Assembly (NCBI GenBank): GCA_023391395.1
Contig: JAEWBA010000389.1
Span: 1 to 5,075 of the forward strand
Source of the DNA: Pseudomonadota bacterium
GTDB taxonomy: Bacteria > Pseudomonadota > Gammaproteobacteria > Burkholderiales > Burkholderiaceae_D
DNA: 5,075 bases
Direction: 5' to 3'
The notes beneath the pieces were generated by a model. It had not been told where the DNA came from, made no database searches, and saw nothing but the letters and a program-made list of their open reading frames with translations. Position numbers and translations under genes: made by a program. Below are positions 1 to 5,075 of this stretch, in pieces; the first letter of the stretch is position 1; every line of letters starts with the position of its first letter.

Positions 1-1
1 G

Positions 2-214
2 GACACGGGCATCACCGGACAGCAGCAGATCGTGTTGGAAGCCAAGCAGCGCATGAATGATGAACGCAGCGCCTGGCAGGCCAGCGAGCGCAAGCGCATG
101 TCTTACGACACCCTGGCCGCGCGCGCCGAGAAAGTGCAGCTGCAAAAGGAAAACAAGCGCGACCAGAAATTGATGGACGAGCACGCGAACCGGCAGGCGA
201 GTTACAAGCGCTAG
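2..214 (+). CDS. fliJ: FliJ, flagellar export chaperone / ATPase-complex stalk (3' end, partial)
   Basis: The window opens inside this gene; 70 residues and the TAG stop are visible, about half of the usual length near 147. FliJ is a small cytoplasmic antiparallel coiled-coil protein. It sits in the FliI ATPase ring, contacts FlhA and helps cycle export chaperones. The visible part is highly charged and rich in Gln, Lys, Arg and Glu with almost no Gly or Pro after the first few residues, as expected of a long helix. Near the C-terminus it reads ENKRDQKLMDEHANRQ, which matches the conserved ENRLDQKKMDEFAQR region that I recall from enteric FliJ. A GTG at position 32 lies in frame but is internal, because the matching frame continues upstream to the window edge. 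Its place directly before fliK fits the fliHIJK order. The call is well supported by motif plus context; the N-terminal half cannot be judged. Confidence 0.9.
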   Translation, partial: DTGITGQQQIVLEAKQRMNDERSAWQASERKRMSYDTLAARAEKVQLQKENKRDQKLMDEHANRQASYKR

Positions 215-314
215 TGCAGCTCGCCGGGCTCATTCGCAGCAGTGCGCGGAACGGCAATTAGCTGCGCTCGTCAGGACACCCAAAACCAGTTTCGCTTAAC
301 CAAGGGCGGCAGGC

Positions 315-1535
315 ATGCAGACACCACAAATCCTCACCCCCACTAATGTCAACTCCGGCCCGAATCCCGCGACGCGCCCGGGAGATGCGAACGCGCCGGA
401 AACACCGTTCAAGGATGTGCTGTCCCGCGAAATGAGTGGACGCGGCACCGACACGGCAAAGCCTCCCGAGAACACCTCCGGCCAGGCGCCGTCCGCGCCT
501 GCGGCCAAGGACCGGTCACAGGCCGCCAATGCCGGACCAACCGATCTTCCGCCCGAGGAGCAGGATCCGGCGCTGGCTGCTTCGGCCGAAGTGCTGGCCC
601 TGGTTGCCAGCCTGACGCAGGGGGCGGCCGGCACGGCGGAAGCCGCAGAGCTCCCCGAGGAGACAGCCACGGCCGACCAGCTTCTCAGAGAAGATGCGAA
701 AGCGAATCCCGCTGCCGTAACCACGAAGACGGATGCTCCCGCACATCCGCTCGCGATGGGCACCCTGCCCGCCGCTCGCGCAGCCGGGGCAGCCGATGCC
801 GCCGGTACGACCGGGCGCGCACCGGGCATCGCCACAGCGATGGAAAAACAGGCTGCCGCCAAGGCCGAGGGCGAGCCGCAAGAGCGCAAAGCCGGCTCGG
901 CCCAGGAAAAGCCGTTCGCAACAGAACTGGCCGCTGCTCGCACCCAGGAAAGTGCACGCAACGCCGCAGCCGGCCAGGCCGCCCTCAATGGTGCCGGCAC
1001 TGCGGGCACCGAAGCTGCTACAACCGCCGGAACGAATGTACAGCCAGTCCAGCATGCAGCCTTGAATGCGGTGCAGGCGGCCGCCCCGCAAACTCAGGAA
1101 AAACTCACGCCGCGCGTCGGCACGCCGGCCTGGGACCAGGCACTTGGCCAAAAGGTAGTGTGGATGGTGGCCGGCGAGCAGCAAAGCGCTTCGCTGACGC
1201 TCAACCCTCCCGACCTCGGCCCCCTGCAAGTGGTGTTGAACGTGTCGAACTCGCAGGCCAACGCGACTTTCATTTCCGCGCAACCGGAAGTGCGGCAGGC
1301 CCTGGAATCGGCGCTGCCCAAGCTGCGTGAAATGCTGGGCGAGGCCGGCATCCAGCTCGGCCAGGCCAGCGTCAACAGCGGCACGCCGGGCCAGCAGAGC
1401 GCCCATGGCGAACAGCAGGGGCATGGCACGCGCCGCGCCGAGTCGATCGATTCTCAGCAAGCCGATGCTCCCTTGCGTAGCGCACGCACAAGCATTTCCG
1501 CCGGTGGCCGCGGGCTGGTCGACACCTTCGCCTGA
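315..1535 (+). CDS. fliK: FliK, flagellar hook-length control protein
   Basis: FliK is a secreted molecular ruler. It measures the growing hook and, through its C-terminal domain acting on FlhB, switches the export apparatus from rod/hook to filament substrates. The product is 406 residues, close to the 375-405 of enteric FliK. Residues 1 to about 260 are low-complexity and rich in Ala, Pro, Thr, Glu and Gln, as expected of the extended ruler part. Residues about 270-350 form the conserved hook-length control C-terminal domain, with the signature LTLNPPDLGPLQVVL at 294-308 (family pattern L.L.P..LG.L.V.L) followed by a helix containing VRQALESALPKLREML. The tail is polar and ends in GLVDTFA. 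The ATG at 315 has AAGGG at 302-306, 8 bases upstream. fliJ lies 100 bases upstream, and a terminator-like hairpin starts 4 bases after the stop. The N-terminal half is poorly conserved in the family, so the call rests on the C-terminal domain and context. Confidence 0.95.
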   Translation: MQTPQILTPTNVNSGPNPATRPGDANAPETPFKDVLSREMSGRGTDTAKPPENTSGQAPSAPAAKDRSQAANAGPTDLPPEEQDPALAASAEVLALVASLTQGAAGTAEAAELPEETATADQLLREDAKANPAAVTTKTDAPAHPLAMGTLPAARAAGAADAAGTTGRAPGIATAMEKQAAAKAEGEPQERKAGSAQEKPFATELAAARTQESARNAAAGQAALNGAGTAGTEAATTAGTNVQPVQHAALNAVQAAAPQTQEKLTPRVGTPAWDQALGQKVVWMVAGEQQSASLTLNPPDLGPLQVVLNVSNSQANATFISAQPEVRQALESALPKLREMLGEAGIQLGQASVNSGTPGQQSAHGEQQGHGTRRAESIDSQQADAPLRSARTSISAGGRGLVDTFA

Positions 1536-1538
1536 TTC

Positions 1539-1587
1539 ACGCACATTCGCGCAGGCGGCGGCCGGCACCGCAAGCGCGAATATGCGT
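1539..1587 (+). terminator. Terminator-like hairpin after fliK
   Basis: The arms ACGCACATTCGCGC (1539-1552) and GCGCGAATATGCGT (1574-1587) are inverted repeats with 13 of 14 positions paired; the single mismatch is C1544 against A1582. The 21-base loop can form a further 4-bp GC stem, GCGG (1555-1558) with CCGC (1568-1571). A pyrimidine-rich tract follows, including CTTCCCCCTTCTTTTC, but it starts a few bases after the stem and is interrupted by C runs. It is therefore not a textbook U-tract. The position, 4 bases after the fliK stop and before a separate -10-like element, favours an intrinsic or attenuating terminator. It could instead be an mRNA-stabilising 3' structure. Confidence 0.55.
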
Positions 1588-1630
1588 TGACTTCCCCCTT
1601 CTTTTCGACGCATCCTGCGGCCGGGACTTT

Positions 1631-1639
1631 CCCGATAAT
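1631..1639 (+). promoter_or_regulatory. Candidate promoter -10 element upstream of fliL
   Basis: CCCGATAA (1631-1638) matches the flagellar sigma-28 -10 consensus GCCGATAA at 7 of 8 positions, and the overlapping GATAAT (1634-1639) matches the sigma-70 -10 TATAAT at 5 of 6. At the proper spacing there is no good -35 for either factor: the bases near 1611-1620 are CATCCTGCGG. A sigma-70 promoter that depends on an activator such as FlhDC could lack a good -35; I could not find a convincing FlhDC box by eye. The element lies 44 bases before the fliL ATG and downstream of the fliK hairpin, which is where an operon promoter would be expected. The assignment is tentative. Confidence 0.3.
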
Positions 1640-1671
1640 CACATCCACAGCTGATGCATTGAAGCGCGAAA

Positions 1672-1677
1672 AGAGGA
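1672..1677 (+). promoter_or_regulatory. Ribosome binding site of fliL
   Basis: AGAGGA lies 6 bases before the ATG at 1684. It is one of the clearest Shine-Dalgarno sequences in the window, as expected for the first gene of a unit that cannot rely on translational coupling. Confidence 0.75.
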
Positions 1678-1683
1678 AACAAG

Positions 1684-2214
1684 ATGGCAACAGCCCCTAA
1701 AGCGGCACCCAAGGTCGTCCCGATCGACGAAGCCGCTTCCGCCGCTGCGGCGCCCAAAAAATCCAAAAGCAAGCTCTTCCTGATCGTGGCGCTCCTGCTC
1801 GTCGCGATTGGCGGCGGCGCAGGCGCAACCTGGTTTTTCGTGGGTTCCAAGCCAGCCGAAGGTGAAGCCGCCGAAGCCAAGCCGGTGCCCGCCAAGCCAC
1901 CCGTCTATATGCCCATGGAGCAGTTCACCGTCAACCTGCAATCCGACGGCTTCGGCGATCAGTATCTGCAGCTCGCCTTCACCTTGCAGGTCGCCGACGA
2001 AAAACAGGTCGAACAGATCAAGCTCTACATGCCGCTGGTGCGCAGCCGCGTCCTGATGCTTTTATCGAGCAAGAAGGCTTCCGAGCTGAACACCGTCGAA
2101 GGCAAGAAAACACTGTCGGAAGACATCGTGGCGCAGATCAACCAGCCGTTCACGCCGCAATCCGAACCGCAGCAGGTGACAGGCGTGTTTTTCACTTCCT
2201 TCGTGATCCAGTAA
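1684..2214 (+). CDS. fliL: FliL, flagellar basal body-associated membrane protein
   Basis: FliL is a single-pass inner-membrane protein. It surrounds or contacts the MotAB stator units at the basal body and supports torque, swarming and, in some species, surface sensing. The product is 176 residues, a little longer than the roughly 155 of enteric FliL because of a longer Ala/Lys/Pro-rich cytoplasmic N-terminus. Residues 1-30 are cytoplasmic and end in the basic KKSKSK. Residues 31-53 (LFLIVALLLV... to WFFV) form the transmembrane helix. A short Ala/Pro/Glu linker follows, then the periplasmic domain from about residue 75 to the end. That domain has the family features YMPMEQFTVNL, YLQLAFTLQV, VRSRVLMLLSSK and the C-terminal VTGVFFTSFVIQ. 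It has its own ribosome binding site after a 148-base gap and probably begins the operon running through fliQ. The call is secure from domain layout and position. Confidence 0.95.
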   Translation: MATAPKAAPKVVPIDEAASAAAAPKKSKSKLFLIVALLLVAIGGGAGATWFFVGSKPAEGEAAEAKPVPAKPPVYMPMEQFTVNLQSDGFGDQYLQLAFTLQVADEKQVEQIKLYMPLVRSRVLMLLSSKKASELNTVEGKKTLSEDIVAQINQPFTPQSEPQQVTGVFFTSFVIQ

Positions 2215-2221
2215 ACGCGAC

Positions 2222-3220
2222 ATGGCCGAGAATTTCCTATCCCAGGAAGAGGTCGATGCCCTGCTAAAGGGTGTGACCGGTGAACAGGACGAAATGCAGA
2301 TGCCGGAGGACGACTCCGGCATTCGTCCCTACAACCTGGCGACGCAGGAACGCATCGTGCGCGGGCGCATGCCCACGCTGGAAATCATCAATGAGCGCTT
2401 TGCACGGCTGCTGCGCATCGCCCTCTTCAACTTCCTGCGCCGTAGCGCCGAAGTATCGATCGGCCCGGTGCGCGTGCACAAGTACAGCGAATTCATCCGT
2501 AACCTGGTGGTGCCGACCAACCTCAACCTGGTGCACATGAAGCCGCTGCGCGGCACCTCGCTGATGGTGTTCGACCCCAATCTCGTGTTCCTGCTGGTCG
2601 ACAATCTGTTCGGCGGCGACGGACGCTTCCATACCCGGGTCGAGGGGCGCGACTTCACCCAGACCGAACAGCGCATAATCCAGCGCGTGCTCAATATCGT
2701 GTTCGAGGCCTACTCGAAATCCTGGGAGCCGGTGTATCCGGTGGAGTTCGAGTATGTGCGCTCGGAAATGAACACCCAGTTCGCCAATATCGCCACTCCG
2801 AACGAAGTGGTGGTTGCGACCACTTTCACCGTCGAACTGGGTCCGGTCAGCGGCGAAATGCATTTCTGCACGCCCTACTCCATGATCGAGCCGATCCGCG
2901 ACATCCTCACTTCCAGTCTGCAGGGCGAAACCCTGGAAGTGGACAAGCGCTGGATCCGCCTGATGACGCAGCAGATCCAGACCGCCGAAGTGGAGATCGT
3001 GGCCGAACTCGGCACCGCACAGACCACGCTGGGCGAAATCCTCAACATGAAGGAAGGCGACGTCATCCCGCTCTCCATCCCCGACGCCATCCAGGCGAAG
3101 GTGGACGGCGTGCCGGTGATGGAGTGCAGCTACGGCAAGTTCAACGGCCAGTACGCGCTGCGCGTCGAAAGATTGCTGACCTATTCCACCGAACCTACCC
3201 AAGGAGATGAACATGGCTGA
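2222..3220 (+). CDS. fliM: FliM, flagellar motor switch protein
   Basis: FliM is the middle layer of the cytoplasmic C-ring. It joins FliG to FliN, and its N-terminal peptide captures phosphorylated CheY to change rotation direction. The product is 332 residues, nearly identical to the 334 of E. coli. Residues 4-17 (NFLSQEEVDALLKG) are the conserved CheY-binding segment. The CheC-like middle domain spans about 45-230 and carries the FliG-binding GGXG motif as FGGDG at 130-134, followed by VEGRDFTQTEQRIIQR and YVRSEMNTQFANI. The C-terminal SpoA domain covers about 250-320 and closes with NGQYALRVERLL (308-319). The CheY-binding segment implies a chemotaxis pathway in this organism. The start lies 7 bases after the fliL stop with no clear Shine-Dalgarno sequence (GTAAACGCGAC precedes it), so translation is probably coupled to fliL. 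No key motif is missing. Confidence 0.98.
   Translation: MAENFLSQEEVDALLKGVTGEQDEMQMPEDDSGIRPYNLATQERIVRGRMPTLEIINERFARLLRIALFNFLRRSAEVSIGPVRVHKYSEFIRNLVVPTNLNLVHMKPLRGTSLMVFDPNLVFLLVDNLFGGDGRFHTRVEGRDFTQTEQRIIQRVLNIVFEAYSKSWEPVYPVEFEYVRSEMNTQFANIATPNEVVVATTFTVELGPVSGEMHFCTPYSMIEPIRDILTSSLQGETLEVDKRWIRLMTQQIQTAEVEIVAELGTAQTTLGEILNMKEGDVIPLSIPDAIQAKVDGVPVMECSYGKFNGQYALRVERLLTYSTEPTQGDEHG
3201..3206 (+). promoter_or_regulatory. Ribosome binding site that decides the fliN start
   Basis: AAGGAG lies inside the end of fliM. An in-frame ATG at 3207 directly abuts it with no spacing, whereas the ATG at 3213 is at a proper 6-base distance. This favours initiation at 3213. Confidence 0.8.
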
Positions 3221-3641
3221 CGAAAACGATAGCCAGATCACGACCGATGACGACTGGGGCGCCGCCATTGCCGAGCAGGCCCAGGCCGAAGCCGCACGGG
3301 CCGCGGCCGCTCAGGCCCAACAGGCCAGCGCTGCGCCGTTCCAGGATTTCTCGGCAAGCGGCGTCAAGACCGGCACGCACAACGACATCGACTTCATCCT
3401 CGACATCCCGGTGCAACTCACCGTGGAGCTGGGGCGCACCAAGATCGCCATCAAGAACCTGCTGCAACTGGCGCAGGGTTCGGTGGTGGAGCTGGACGGT
3501 CTAGCCGGCGAGCCGATGGATGTGTTGGTCAACGGCTGCCTGATCGCGCAAGGCGAGGTGGTGGTGGTCAACGACAAGTTCGGTATCCGTCTCACCGACA
3601 TCGTAACGCCTTCCGAACGCATCCGGAAACTGAATAAATGA
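3213..3641 (+). CDS. fliN: FliN, flagellar motor switch protein
   Basis: FliN forms the base of the C-ring together with the FliM C-terminus and docks FliH, and through it the export ATPase, to the motor. Started at the ATG at 3213 the product is 142 residues (MADENDSQ...), close to the 137 of E. coli; the ATG at 3207 would add only Met-Asn but leaves no room after the AAGGAG. Residues 12-22 (DDDWGAAIAEQ) resemble the DDLWAEALSEQ N-terminal segment of enteric FliN. Residues about 23-42 are an Ala/Gln-rich linker. Residues 60-135 are the SpoA domain, starting DFILDIPVQLTVELGRTKI and including GEPMDVLVNGCLIAQGEVVVVNDKFGIRL. The gene overlaps the end of fliM by 8 bases and the start of fliO by the ATGA at 3638-3641, indicating translational coupling on both sides. 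Identity is certain and the start is well supported. Confidence 0.97.
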   Translation: MADENDSQITTDDDWGAAIAEQAQAEAARAAAAQAQQASAAPFQDFSASGVKTGTHNDIDFILDIPVQLTVELGRTKIAIKNLLQLAQGSVVELDGLAGEPMDVLVNGCLIAQGEVVVVNDKFGIRLTDIVTPSERIRKLNK

Positions 3642-4078
3642 GATTGCTCAGCGTCAGCCTCGCCCTCGTCCTGAGTAGCGCGACGGCAGCCGCCCAGACC
3701 GTCAAGCCGGTTGCCCCGGCGGCAGAGTCCGCCGCCAGTGCCGGCAGCCTGCTCCAGGTCCTGCTGGGCCTGGTAGCGGTGCTCGCCGTGATGGCCGCCG
3801 CCGCTTGGGTGATGAAGCGCCTGGGCGTGGCCCGCGCGATGGCCGGCACGCCGGTCAAGGTGATCGGCGGCGTCAGCGTCGGCGGCCGTGAGCGCGTGGT
3901 CGTGGTCGAAGTTGCCGACCAGTGGATCGTGGTCGGCGTGGCGCCGGGCAGCGTCAATGCCCTCTCCACCCTGCCGCGCCAGGAAGTCGCCGCGCCGGAC
4001 CAGGGCGCACCGGGCGCCAAGAATTTTTCCGCATGGTTGAAGCAAACCATGGACAAGCGCAATGGCAATCCGCAATGA
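3638..4078 (+). CDS. fliO: FliO, flagellar export apparatus assembly protein
   Basis: FliO is a small inner-membrane protein that acts as a scaffold for assembling the FliP ring of the flagellar type III export gate. It is not part of the final core gate. The product is 146 residues (about 121 in E. coli; length varies widely). Residues 1-19 look like a signal peptide ([14 protein letters not shown] then ATAAA) with possible cleavage near residue 19. Residues 38-59 are a strong transmembrane helix ([20 protein letters not shown]), capped by KR at 60-61. The cytoplasmic part that follows contains the family core [25 protein letters not shown] and WIVVGV, and it ends in a polar tail with FSAWLKQTM. 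The ATG overlaps the fliN stop as ATGA, and a GGAA lies 9 bases upstream. The family is weakly conserved, so the call depends on membrane layout, the [14 protein letters not shown] core and position between fliN and fliP. Confidence 0.93.
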   Translation: MRLLSVSLALVLSSATAAAQTVKPVAPAAESAASAGSLLQVLLGLVAVLAVMAAAAWVMKRLGVARAMAGTPVKVIGGVSVGGRERVVVVEVADQWIVVGVAPGSVNALSTLPRQEVAAPDQGAPGAKNFSAWLKQTMDKRNGNPQ

Positions 4079-4871
4079 CGGCTTCGCTGCGCCAATGCCT
4101 CATCCCAGCCTCCCGATCGTGAATTCCCTGTTCCGCTCCCTGCTCCGCATCCTCCCGCTCGCTCTGCTGGCGCTGCCGCTGCTGGCAAGCGCCCAGCAAG
4201 GCATGCCCGCCATCACCAGCACGCCTGGCCCAGGCGGCGGCCAAACCTATTCGCTGAGTCTGCAGACGCTACTGTTCCTGACCGCCCTCACCTTCCTGCC
4301 GGCGGCGCTGCTGATGATGACCAGCTTTACGCGCATCATCATCGTGCTCTCGCTGCTGCGCCAGGCGCTCGGCACGCAGACCGCGCCGCCGAATCAGGTG
4401 CTGATCGGGCTGGCCCTGTTCCTCACCCTGTTCGTCATGGGACCGGTTCTGGACCGCATCTACACCGAGGCCTACCAGCCGCTGTCGGAAAACAAGATCA
4501 ACATGCAGCAGGCGCTCGAGAAGGGTGCCGTGCCGCTCAAGGAGTTCATGCTGAAGCAGACGCGCGAAACCGACCTCGCGCTTTACGTCAAGCTCTCCAA
4601 CGGCCCGCAATTGAACGGCCCGGAAGACGTGCCGCTGCGCGTGCTGATTCCCGCCTTCGTCACCAGCGAGCTCAAGACGGCCTTCCAGATCAGCTTCGCC
4701 ATCTTCATTCCCTTCCTCATCATCGACATGGTGGTCGCCAGCATCCTGATGTCGATGGGGATGATGATGATGTCGCCCGCCATCGTTTCCCTGCCTTTCA
4801 AGTTGATGCTCTTCGTCCTGGTGGACGGCTGGCAGCTCTTGATCGGCTCGCTCGCCCAGAGTTTCTATTGA
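4062..4871 (+). CDS. fliP: FliP, flagellar type III export gate protein
   Basis: FliP is the main subunit of the FliP5-FliQ4-FliR1 export gate in the basal body membrane, through which rod, hook and filament proteins pass. From the ATG at 4062 the product is 269 residues; E. coli FliP has 245. The hydrophobic stretch [14 protein letters not shown] (residues 31-44), followed by QQ, is a signal peptide, which FliP unusually possesses. The mature part is strongly conserved: [65 protein letters not shown] text, [20 protein letters not shown], and the ending [20 protein letters not shown]. The start is uncertain. ATG 4062 overlaps fliO by 17 bases with only a weak GGA ahead; ATG 4095 (258 residues) and GTG 4119 (250 residues) give lengths and signal peptides nearer the family. 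None has a good Shine-Dalgarno sequence, so coupling to fliO is likely. The stop is followed closely by fliQ. Confidence 0.96.
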   Translation: MAIRNDGFAAPMPHPSLPIVNSLFRSLLRILPLALLALPLLASAQQGMPAITSTPGPGGGQTYSLSLQTLLFLTALTFLPAALLMMTSFTRIIIVLSLLRQALGTQTAPPNQVLIGLALFLTLFVMGPVLDRIYTEAYQPLSENKINMQQALEKGAVPLKEFMLKQTRETDLALYVKLSNGPQLNGPEDVPLRVLIPAFVTSELKTAFQISFAIFIPFLIIDMVVASILMSMGMMMMSPAIVSLPFKLMLFVLVDGWQLLIGSLAQSFY

Positions 4872-4874
4872 GGT
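4870..4874 (+). promoter_or_regulatory. Ribosome binding site of fliQ
   Basis: GAGGT overlaps the fliP stop codon (TGA at 4869-4871) and sits 6 bases before the fliQ ATG. Ribosomes ending fliP would be delivered directly to it. Confidence 0.65.
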
Positions 4875-4880
4875 CGTACC

Positions 4881-5075
4881 ATGACACCCGAAAGCGTAAT
4901 GACCCTTGGCCGCCATGCGATGGAAATCACCCTGATGGTGGCCGCGCCCATGCTGCTGACCGCGCTGGCCGTCGGCCTGATCGTCAGCATCTTCCAGGCC
5001 GCCACCCAGATCAATGAAATGACCCTGTCCTTCATTCCCAAGCTGGTGGGCATCTTCCTCGCACTGGTTCTGGCC
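4881..5075 (+). CDS. fliQ: FliQ, flagellar type III export gate protein (5' part, cut by window end)
   Basis: FliQ is a small two-helix membrane protein; four copies pack with FliP and FliR to form the export gate. The window holds 65 codons of an expected 89 or so, with no stop before the edge. The start MTPESVMTLGRHAME corresponds to the conserved MTPESVM start of enteric FliQ. Residues about 17-39 form the first hydrophobic helix (ITLMVAAPMLLTALAVGLIV). The highly conserved loop QAATQINEMTLSFIPK lies at about 44-59, and the second helix begins with LVGIFLALVLA. The ATG lies 9 bases after the fliP stop with GAGGT at a good distance. fliR would be expected next, beyond the window. Confidence 0.97.
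   Translation, partial: MTPESVMTLGRHAMEITLMVAAPMLLTALAVGLIVSIFQAATQINEMTLSFIPKLVGIFLALVLA

Noticed and set aside
246..265. A possible sigma-54 promoter before fliK (GGAACGGCAATTAGCTGC).
   Set aside because: The GG and GC dinucleotides are 11 or 9 bases apart, not the 10 required, and the rest of the TGGCAC / TTGC consensus is poor.
216..266. Short inverted repeats in the fliJ-fliK gap (GCAGCT 216-221 with AGCTGC 260-265; CGCAGC 235-240 with GCTGCG 261-266).
   Set aside because: They are only 6 bp, mutually exclusive, and not followed by a T-tract. That is within what GC-rich sequence gives by chance, so I do not call a terminator there.
560..1090. Ala-rich, repetitive-looking sequence in the first two thirds of fliK, considered as a repeat array or foreign insertion.
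   Set aside because: No regular repeat unit is visible, and low-complexity Ala/Pro/Thr/Gln sequence is normal for the FliK ruler region.
1587..1592. TTGACT, a good sigma-70 -35 match upstream of fliL.
   Set aside because: No -10 is found 16-18 bases downstream (the bases near 1610 are GCATCC), and the GATAAT at 1634 is about 41 bases away. The first base also belongs to the hairpin arm.
516..1895. A 459-codon open frame on the minus strand across fliK and the fliK-fliL gap.
   Set aside because: It is antisense to clear fliK and fliL coding sequence, has a biased composition (runs of Gly, Ala, Arg, Cys) and no recognisable domain. GC-rich codon use with G/C third positions commonly leaves such stop-free shadows.
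2264..3268. A 334-codon open frame on the minus strand opposite fliM, rich in His, Asp and Val.
   Set aside because: It mirrors fliM almost exactly and has the His/Asp/Gly-rich composition of antisense to a conserved gene. There is no sign of its own ribosome site or family motif.
4750..4775. An ATG-rich run in fliP (ATGATGATGATG) that looks like a trinucleotide repeat.
   Set aside because: It encodes the Met-rich MGMMMM stretch, which corresponds to the conserved GMMM segment of FliP, so it is explained by protein conservation.
4269..4916. A 215-codon minus-strand frame opposite fliP with many His, Gln, Glu and Asp residues.
   Set aside because: It is antisense to the conserved hydrophobic FliP sequence; hydrophobic codons read backward give this polar His/Gln/Glu pattern.

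Overview
The window is one continuous stretch of a flagellar biogenesis locus. All genes are on the + strand, in the order fliJ (3' end only) - fliK - fliL - fliM - fliN - fliO - fliP - fliQ (5' part only). This is the classical proteobacterial order. The DNA is GC-rich. The proteins look closest to beta-/gammaproteobacterial flagellar proteins: FliM, FliN, FliP and FliQ resemble remembered E. coli sequences over long blocks, and FliK ends in GLVDTFA. A betaproteobacterium of the order Burkholderiales, perhaps Oxalobacteraceae, is my best guess. It rests on general resemblance and not on a search.

Region by region: positions 2-214 hold the last 70 codons of FliJ, the coiled-coil export chaperone. 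A 100-base gap follows, then fliK (315-1535), the hook-length ruler and substrate-specificity switch. Between fliK and fliL lies a 148-base gap. It holds a strong imperfect hairpin just after the fliK stop (1539-1587), followed by a pyrimidine-rich tract, and then a -10-like element (CCCGATAAT, 1631-1639) and a good ribosome binding site for fliL. This is the most informative non-coding part of the window. It suggests that fliJ-fliK ends one transcription unit and that fliL starts another, as in the enteric fliFGHIJK / fliLMNOPQR split.

From fliL onward the genes are packed tightly: a 7-base gap fliL-fliM, an 8-base overlap fliM-fliN, an ATGA overlap fliN-fliO, an overlap or short gap fliO-fliP depending on the FliP start, and a 9-base gap fliP-fliQ. 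This is typical of one translationally coupled operon. Functionally, FliL supports the stator at the basal body, FliM and FliN build the C-ring switch, FliO helps assemble the export gate, FliP and FliQ are core subunits of that gate, and FliJ and FliK serve the export ATPase and hook-length control.

I found no mobile element, RNA gene, CRISPR array or unknown system. The long minus-strand reading frames are codon-bias shadows of the flagellar genes. The points worth a second look are regulatory (the fliK-fliL gap) or concern start codons (fliN, fliP, fliM).
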